A DNA stretch of 8,745 nucleotides. Origin: Pseudomonadota bacterium (lineage in GTDB: Bacteria; Pseudomonadota; Alphaproteobacteria; Acetobacterales; Acetobacteraceae). Under the pieces are notes generated by a model. It saw nothing but the letters and a program-made list of their open reading frames with translations, searched no databases and was not told the DNA's origin. Numbering within the stretch: the first letter of the stretch is position 1; the number at the start of each line of letters is the position of its first letter. The translations under genes were made by a program, and so were the position numbers. Positions 1 through 3,679 of the stretch are shown here, piece after piece. The stretch spans positions 1-8,745 of the forward strand of contig JAJZVE010000158.1 in the NCBI GenBank assembly GCA_021845835.1. The letters run 5' to 3'.

Positions 1-455
1 GCCGTGGGCGGGGCGGGCGGGACCGGAGGGGGCGGCAGGCGGACGCCGAGCATCCGGCACAGCGGACGCAGCAGGCGGCGCATCTGCGGCGCCGCCGCGA
101 CCAGCGCCGCCATCTCCGGTTCGGCCAGCAGGTACCGCAACTGTTCGCCGCTCGCAGCCGCCTCCGGCACCAGCCGGATCAGCCACGCACGTGACTGCGG
201 CAGCGCGCGGCGCGCGGTGCGCCGCGCCGTCGCACGGGGGCGGCGGCGGCAGGGGATGCGGCGCGCCCGCCCTGCCGCGATGCGGGCGGACAGGGCGGCG
301 AAGCGGGCGGCAAGGCGGCGCAGGCGCGACCAGATCAGCACGATCAGCGGCCCGGCAAGGCCCCGCGCGAGTCCGCGCCCGGCGACCGCCCGGCACAGCG
401 CCGCGATCAGGCGATCGAAACGCTCGGCCGGGGCGGGAGGGGGGACGGGGGTCAC
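1..455 (-). CDS. Conserved hypothetical protein, Arg-rich, 3' end outside window
   Basis: This minus-strand frame is open from a GTG at 455-453 to the window edge, about 151 codons without a stop. The N-terminal part (about residues 11-60) is predicted helical, with a short hydrophobic stretch around GLAGPLIVLIWSRLRR. A basic Arg/Ala linker follows, then a better conserved-looking block, 'AWLIRLVPEAAASGEQLRYL' continuing through 'AEPEMAALVAAPQMRRLLRP' to 'LCRMLGV', and a Pro-rich tail. From memory, small proteins with this LVPEAA...LLAEPEMAAL...LCRMLG block are common hypothetical proteins in Acetobacteraceae; no function is known to me. No Shine-Dalgarno sequence precedes the GTG, but a plausible promoter ends only a few bases upstream, so translation may be leaderless. 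The frame runs on upstream without an immediate stop, so the start rests on that promoter and on where the protein-like sequence begins. The gene is truncated by the window, not broken. Confidence 0.6.
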   Translation of the reverse strand, partial: MTPVPPPAPAERFDRLIAALCRAVAGRGLARGLAGPLIVLIWSRLRRLAARFAALSARIAAGRARRIPCRRRPRATARRTARRALPQSRAWLIRLVPEAAASGEQLRYLLAEPEMAALVAAAPQMRRLLRPLCRMLGVRLPPPPVPPAPPT

Positions 456-463
456 GACAGTTT

Positions 464-492
464 TGCTAACACAGACGGGCCGGGCTGGGCAA
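464..492 (-). promoter_or_regulatory. Putative promoter for the left-edge gene (leaderless start)
   Basis: On the minus strand a -35-like TTGCCC (492-487) is followed after 17 bp by a -10-like TTAGCA (469-464). Transcription would begin near position 457, almost at the GTG start codon at 455. Both boxes are imperfect. The 17-bp spacing and the lack of any ribosome-binding site in front of the GTG are the reasons for listing it. Confidence 0.3.
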
Positions 493-532
493 GCGGTTTT
501 CCCGCAGGGGCGCGACGTTGCACGGAGCGAGT

Positions 533-565
533 CGTCATGGCCGGGCTTGTCCCGGCCATCCACGC
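533..565 (+). repeat. Left arm of 33-bp perfect inverted repeat; dispersed palindromic element
   Basis: This 33-nt arm is exactly complementary to 628-660. Internally it folds into its own hairpin: a 9-bp stem ATGGCCGGG (537-545) / CCCGGCCAT (551-559) with a 5-nt loop. The core is a short interspersed palindrome that I recognise from many alphaproteobacterial genomes, where chance translation gives peptides such as WPGLSRPS. It is not coding here. Two copies face each other across 62 bp, like a two-unit mosaic of palindromic repeats. Confidence 0.85.
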
Positions 566-627
566 CATCCAGGCTCCGCGCAGGGGGCACGATGACCCAC
601 GCATGCTGCCGCCGTGCCGCGGGCACC

Positions 628-660
628 GCGTGGATGGCCGGGACAAGCCCGGCCATGACG
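628..660 (-). repeat. Right arm of 33-bp perfect inverted repeat
   Basis: Exact reverse complement of 533-565, with its own hairpin (stem 634-642 / 648-656, loop ACAAG). It ends 9 nt beyond the stop codon of the GIY-YIG gene, so on that transcript it would form the first 3' structure and could act as an mRNA-stabilising or terminating hairpin. No T-run follows on either strand. The 62-bp spacer between the arms (566-627) shows no feature I can name. Confidence 0.85.
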
Positions 661-669
661 GGTGTGTAC

Positions 670-963
670 CTATTGCGAGACCAGCAGCGGGTACAGGTCG
701 TTCCAGCCGGGGTTCGTCTCCAGGATCAGTTGCACCTTCCACGCTCGCGGCCAGTGCTTCAGGTTCTTCTCCCGCTGGATCGCCACGCGGATGTCCGCAT
801 GCGGTTCGGCATAGACCAGTCGCCTGATCCCGTAGCGGCTGGTGAAGCCGGCCGTGACTCCCTCGCGGTGCTCCCACACACGGCGCGCGAGATCGCTGGT
901 CACGCCGACATAGAGGGTGCCGTTCGGCCGATTCGTCAGGATGTAGACCCAGCCTCCGCGCAT
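670..963 (-). CDS. Small GIY-YIG nuclease family protein (UPF0213/YhbQ-like)
   Basis: Protein of 97 aa, the usual size for single-domain GIY-YIG proteins of the UPF0213 type. The GIY half appears as 'WVYILTN' (Tyr7) and the YIG half as 'LYVG' (Tyr18-Gly20). These are followed by 'RRVWEHR' with the expected catalytic Arg27 and by the metal-site Glu65 in 'REKNLKHW'. All signature residues are present, so the domain looks intact. The family cleaves DNA in better-studied members, but this subgroup is mostly uncharacterised and its substrate here is unknown. The start is set at ATG 963-961 because the domain begins within five residues of it; sequence further upstream in this frame is only the shadow of the transposase on the other strand. 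No clear ribosome-binding site is visible. The start codon shares CATG with the divergent transposase frame, and the stop lies 9 nt from the 33-bp palindromic repeat. Confidence 0.85.
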   Translation of the reverse strand: MRGGWVYILTNRPNGTLYVGVTSDLARRVWEHREGVTAGFTSRYGIRRLVYAEPHADIRVAIQREKNLKHWPRAWKVQLILETNPGWNDLYPLLVSQ

Positions 964-1456
964 GGACGGATCATACCACCACCGCCGCATTGGCGATGCC
1001 GGACGTGCATCAAGGGCGTTGGCGCCCGCCACGACGATGGCTTCCGGCGGCGCACGCTCCCCGTTCCACATCGACGCCTGGGTTGTCCTGCCGGACCACA
1101 TGCACTGCGTCTGGACGCTGCCCGACGGCGATGCCGATTTCCCGGGCCGCTGGCGGGCGATCAGGACGGCGTTCTCGAAGTCCCTGCCTGCGACCGAGGC
1201 GCGAAATCCGGTGCAGGTCCGCCGGGGCGAGCGTGGCGTCTGGCAGCACCGCTACTGGGAACATGCCATCCGCGACGAGTCGGACTACGCCGTTCATTTG
1301 GACGACATCCACTTCAATCCGTTGAAGCATGGTCCGACACGGCAGCCGGCGGAGTGGCCGTTCTCCAGCTTTCGGCGGTGCGCGGCGGCGGGGCTTTATC
1401 CGACTGACTGGCTCGGCGGCGGTGCCGAACCAGCCGGCACCGGCGAACGGACGTGA
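962..1456 (+). CDS. REP-associated tyrosine transposase (RAYT), N-truncated and probably inactive
   Basis: Open frame of 164 aa, clearly a RAYT/Y1 transposase-like protein from about residue 34. It has 'HIDAWVVLPDHMHCVWTLP' with the HUH metal-binding pair His46/His48, 'DADFPGRWRAIRTAFSKSLP', 'RGERGVWQHRYWEHAIRDE', 'DDIHFNPLKHG' and the terminal 'EWPFSSFRR...GLYPTDW'. Full-length RAYTs have about 50-55 residues before the HIDAW block, including a 'GGTYFFTV'-like strand. Here that part is missing and replaced by non-homologous sequence, so the true start (ATG 962, ATG 1037 or none) is unclear. The family's catalytic Tyr in 'DYIHxNPVKHG' is Asp115 (GAC, 1304-1306), one base change from TAC. I therefore read it as a decayed gene that is still open. 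RAYTs are domesticated relatives of IS200/IS605 transposases that act on REP palindromes, and one such palindrome lies 7 nt downstream. Confidence 0.8.
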   Translation: MDGSYHHRRIGDAGRASRALAPATTMASGGARSPFHIDAWVVLPDHMHCVWTLPDGDADFPGRWRAIRTAFSKSLPATEARNPVQVRRGERGVWQHRYWEHAIRDESDYAVHLDDIHFNPLKHGPTRQPAEWPFSSFRRCAAAGLYPTDWLGGGAEPAGTGERT

Positions 1457-1463
1457 GGAAAGT

Positions 1464-1493
1464 GGCGGAATGCGCTCCGCTTTTCCGCCCTAC
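1464..1493 (-). repeat. REP palindrome with GTAG foot, next to the RAYT gene
   Basis: Imperfect palindrome with a GGCGGAA (1464-1470) / TTCCGCC (1483-1489) stem around a 12-nt centre containing GCG/CGC. On the minus strand it is preceded by GTAG (1493-1490), the foot tetranucleotide that RAYT enzymes recognise beside REP hairpins. It begins 7 nt after the transposase stop, the usual REP-RAYT arrangement. Directly beyond it the 9-mer CGCTTGCTT occurs twice (1493-1501 and 1514-1522). Confidence 0.75.
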
Positions 1494-1641
1494 GCTTGCT
1501 TCGCTTATGCCTGCGCTTGCTTGCTGAAAGGGCAGGCCCCGTGCTTCAATGTCGCCCTGCAGACGTGCGCGTCAGCTATGAGCGGCATGGTTCTTTTCTA
1601 CTGCCATTGGAGGCCGTTTCGGTGACACGAAATGCCGTGAT

Positions 1642-2634
1642 TTGCTTCGGGAATGCTGGTCTGTGACGGTCGGTGTGCCACAGCGGCCACGCGGCCCGGG
1701 AACCGAGCGCCGTCATCCAGGCCGCCTACGCGAAGGCTTCTACGGCAGATACCTCTCGGGCGACTCAATCCTGGATATCGGCTTTCGTGGCAGCGTGCCT
1801 GACGCCGTGCCCGTCGTCGACCGGGCGATCGGCGTGGAGCTGGACTATCCCGGCTACGATGGCATCCATCTGCCATTCGCCGATCGGAGCCAGGACACAG
1901 TCTACGTCAGCCATTGCCTTGAGCACATCGTCGACCATGCGGCTGCGCTCGCGGAATGGTACAGGGTGCTCAAGGTAGACGGATTTCTACTCATCATAGT
2001 TCCGCATAGATACCTTTACGAACGGAAGCCCGTGCTGCCTAGCCGGTTCAATCCCGATCACAAACGCTTTTATACCTCCGGCTCGCTCCTGATGGAGGTC
2101 GAAGCGGCGCTGCCTGCCACCGGCTTCCGGGTTCGCCTGCTGCAGGAAATCGACGCAGGCTTCGACTATTCGCGTTCACCTTATGAACATGCGGTCGGCT
2201 GCTACGAAATCGAGTTGGTGGTGCAAAAGATCGCCATCCCGGCGTGGGCCGGCGCGGTCGTGCTGTCAGAAGAACAAAAATCCCTCCTCGATCGGTATGC
2301 GGCCGTCGTGCGCCGATTGTCCGCACTCACGGAACAGGAAGCCCTGGAGACCGCGCGGCGCGAGGCCGCCATGGCAGGGATCTTCCAGATGCCCCCATTC
2401 CTGGCGCTGTTGCACGCTGCCGGCCCGGCGATCCAGGACTCACCCCACGTTCGCGCGTTCCTGCAACCATTTATCGCGGCAGGCCCGTTCGACGAATGCG
2501 GTTACGTGACCCGTTATCCGGACCTGCAACAAGCGAAGGCGGCAGACCGCCTCTCCGACGTGCACCGTCATTACATTATGCACGGCTATTTCGAGGGGAG
2601 AAGTCCCGGCCTTCAGGATGATGTCTGGAAATAA
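1642..2634 (+). CDS. Class I SAM-dependent methyltransferase with C-terminal FDxxxYxxxYPDL-type module; probable 5' frameshift
   Basis: About 330 aa if read from TTG 1642; in-frame GTG codons at 1663, 1669 and 1675 are alternatives, and none has a convincing ribosome-binding site. The methyltransferase fold (about residues 33-200) shows motif I as 'ILDIGFRG' (43-50), the acidic post-I strand 'GVELDYPGYDG' (64-74), 'QDTVYVSHCLEH' (84-95) and 'EWYRVLKVDGFLLIIVPH' (105-122). The C-terminus (about 283-323, 'FDECGYVTRYPDLQ' and 'HYIMHGYFEGR') resembles a short module often attached to glycosyltransferases and methyltransferases of surface-polysaccharide or glycan pathways in alphaproteobacteria. 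The substrate is unknown. Codon use is visibly AT-richer than in the genes to the right (for example 1960-2080 and 2220-2300), which suggests a different origin. Residues 1-30 do not look protein-like, and the family N-terminus seems to lie in the neighbouring frame from GTG 1673. The gene has no partner genes here and sits between two REP palindromes. Confidence 0.75.
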   Translation: MLRECWSVTVGVPQRPRGPGTERRHPGRLREGFYGRYLSGDSILDIGFRGSVPDAVPVVDRAIGVELDYPGYDGIHLPFADRSQDTVYVSHCLEHIVDHAAALAEWYRVLKVDGFLLIIVPHRYLYERKPVLPSRFNPDHKRFYTSGSLLMEVEAALPATGFRVRLLQEIDAGFDYSRSPYEHAVGCYEIELVVQKIAIPAWAGAVVLSEEQKSLLDRYAAVVRRLSALTEQEALETARREAAMAGIFQMPPFLALLHAAGPAIQDSPHVRAFLQPFIAAGPFDECGYVTRYPDLQQAKAADRLSDVHRHYIMHGYFEGRSPGLQDDVWK

Positions 2635-2735
2635 TGCAACCGCGCGCCGGTGTCGGCCGATCCGGGACCCTCGATCGCCCGATCGATCGACGGGAGAAAC
2701 ATGATCGCATAAGGCGCGTTTGATCGGCTTGCGTT
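2635..2735. other. Intergenic spacer with clustered GATC sites
   Basis: No coding frame or convincing terminator was found between the methyltransferase stop and the second REP. The stretch contains six GATC tetranucleotides between 2659 and 2725 (starts at 2659, 2673, 2681, 2685, 2703 and 2722), several inside CGATCG. This is dense for so GC-rich a sequence. No function can be assigned. Confidence 0.4.
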
Positions 2736-2757
2736 GGTGGGCTGAAGCCCACCCTAC
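2736..2757 (-). repeat. Second REP palindrome with GTAG foot, 3' of the SDR gene
   Basis: Perfect 7-bp stem GGTGGGC (2736-2742) / GCCCACC (2747-2753) with a 4-nt loop; on the minus strand it is preceded by GTAG (2757-2754). The stem differs from the REP at 1464-1493 but the foot and orientation are the same, so it belongs to another REP class. It begins 8 nt after the stop of the minus-strand dehydrogenase gene and could act as a 3' hairpin on that mRNA. No T-run follows, so it is not a classical terminator. Confidence 0.7.
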
Positions 2758-2765
2758 TCAGCCCG

Positions 2766-3545
2766 TCACGTACACGTCACCCCGCCATCCACCGCGATGA
2801 TCTGCCCGGTGATGAAATCCGACGCCCGCGACGCCAGCAGTACCGCGACGCCTTTCAGATCCTCCGGCCCGCCGATGCGGCCGAGCGGGCTGCGGGCGGC
2901 GATTTCCTCGCCGTGCTGCGCCAGCGTCGCGCGCGTCATCTTGCTCGGGAAGAAGCCGGGGGCGATGGCGTTGACGCGGATGTTGTACTCCGCCCATTCC
3001 GCCGCCAGCGCGCGGGTGAAGTTCACCATGCCGCCCTTGGTGGTGTTGTAGGCAATCGTCGGCACCGCGTCCTTGATCCGCCCGCCCTTCAGCCCGGCGA
3101 TCGAGGCCATGTTGATGATCCGCCCGCCGCCGGCCGGGATCATCACTTGCGCGCCGATCGCCTGGCACAGCAGGAACGGCGCCGTCAGGTTCAGGCCGAT
3201 CAGCTTGTTCCAGGCCTCCAGCGGATGCTCCGCGGCCGGCGCGCCCCAGGTGGCGCCGGCGTTGTTGACCAGCACGTCGATGCGGCCGAGGCGCTGCACG
3301 ATCCGATCGACCAGCGGCGCGATCGTCTCGGGTCTGGCGAGGTCGCACGGGAACGGCTCCGCCGCCACGCCCTGCGCGGCCAGATGGCGCACCGCCTCGT
3401 CCAGCTCGTCCGGCTTGCGCGCCGTGAGCGCGACGCGGGCGCCCATCTCGCCCAGCGCCTCGGCGATCTGCAGGCCAAGCCCGCGCGACCCGCCGGTGAT
3501 CACGGCCACCTGCCCGGTCAGATCGAACAACTGCCTGACGCTCAT
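2766..3545 (-). CDS. SDR family NAD(P)-dependent oxidoreductase
   Basis: Protein of 259 aa, the standard length of a classical short-chain dehydrogenase/reductase. The Rossmann nucleotide motif is 'TGGSRGLG' (17-24), Asp68 in 'CDLA' contacts the adenine, and 'NNAG' is at 94-97. The catalytic tetrad is complete: Asn119, Ser148, Tyr166 and Lys170 (in 'YNTTK'). 'APGFF' (195-199) and the C-terminal 'ITGQIIAVDGG' are typical of the gluconate 5-dehydrogenase/3-oxoacyl-ACP-reductase-like branch. It should oxidise a secondary alcohol or reduce a ketone; which one is not readable from sequence. The start is ATG 3545-3543, preceded by a GGGGGAAG ribosome-binding site at good spacing; the frame continues 40 codons further upstream but reads only promoter sequence. 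It is divergent from the hydratase/dehydrogenase gene, which suggests co-regulation. No TM segment or signal peptide is seen, so it should be cytosolic. Confidence 0.9.
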   Translation of the reverse strand: MSVRQLFDLTGQVAVITGGSRGLGLQIAEALGEMGARVALTARKPDELDEAVRHLAAQGVAAEPFPCDLARPETIAPLVDRIVQRLGRIDVLVNNAGATWGAPAAEHPLEAWNKLIGLNLTAPFLLCQAIGAQVMIPAGGGRIINMASIAGLKGGRIKDAVPTIAYNTTKGGMVNFTRALAAEWAEYNIRVNAIAPGFFPSKMTRATLAQHGEEIAARSPLGRIGGPEDLKGVAVLLASRASDFITGQIIAVDGGVTCT

Positions 3546-3572
3546 GCACTTCCCCCAGGTTTCGCCGGTCGT

Positions 3573-3601
3573 AGCCAAGCCGCGGCCGATGCGCCTGTCA
3601 A
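3573..3601 (-). promoter_or_regulatory. Putative promoter of the SDR gene
   Basis: A perfect -35 hexamer TTGACA lies on the minus strand at 3601-3596. The best -10 at 17-bp spacing is TTGGCT (3578-3573), which is weak. Transcription would begin about 20 bp before the SDR start codon. The TTGAC forms one arm of an inverted repeat with the plus-strand promoter. Confidence 0.35.
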
Positions 3602-3623
3602 CGCGGCGCGGCGGCCCGTTGAC
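3597..3623. promoter_or_regulatory. Inverted repeat GTCAACG-N13-CGTTGAC between divergent genes
   Basis: Seven-bp arms at 3597-3603 and 3617-3623 are separated by 13 bp, near the middle of the 134-bp divergent intergenic region. The arms coincide with outward-facing TTGAC -35 boxes, so the symmetry may reflect two back-to-back promoters. A dimeric regulator's operator at the same place cannot be excluded. No regulator gene is in the window. Confidence 0.35.
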
Positions 3624-3647
3624 GCGCGCGGAGCGAAGGTGTCTTTC
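3619..3647 (+). promoter_or_regulatory. Putative promoter of the hydratase/dehydrogenase gene
   Basis: A -35-like TTGACG (3619-3624) is followed at 17-bp spacing by a poor -10 candidate TCTTTC (3642-3647). It would leave a leader of about 25 nt before ATG 3680. The weak -10 keeps confidence low; the call rests mainly on the mirror symmetry with the minus-strand box. Confidence 0.25.
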
Positions 3648-3679
3648 CGGGGCGCGCGAGGACACATGAAGGGGCGGTC

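Noticed and set aside
452..877. 141-codon minus-strand frame containing 'SWPGLSRPST'
   Set aside because: The peptide is the chance translation of the dispersed palindromic repeat, and the frame overlaps the GIY-YIG gene out of frame.
4..1407. 467-codon open frame on the plus strand
   Set aside because: It runs through the hypothetical gene, the palindromic repeat, the GIY-YIG gene and the RAYT in wrong frames. Arg-rich composition and no recognisable domain.
3546..3665. 40-codon N-terminal extension of the SDR
   Set aside because: The extension is basic, non-conserved promoter sequence. The ATG at 3545 has a good ribosome-binding site and the expected distance to the Rossmann motif.
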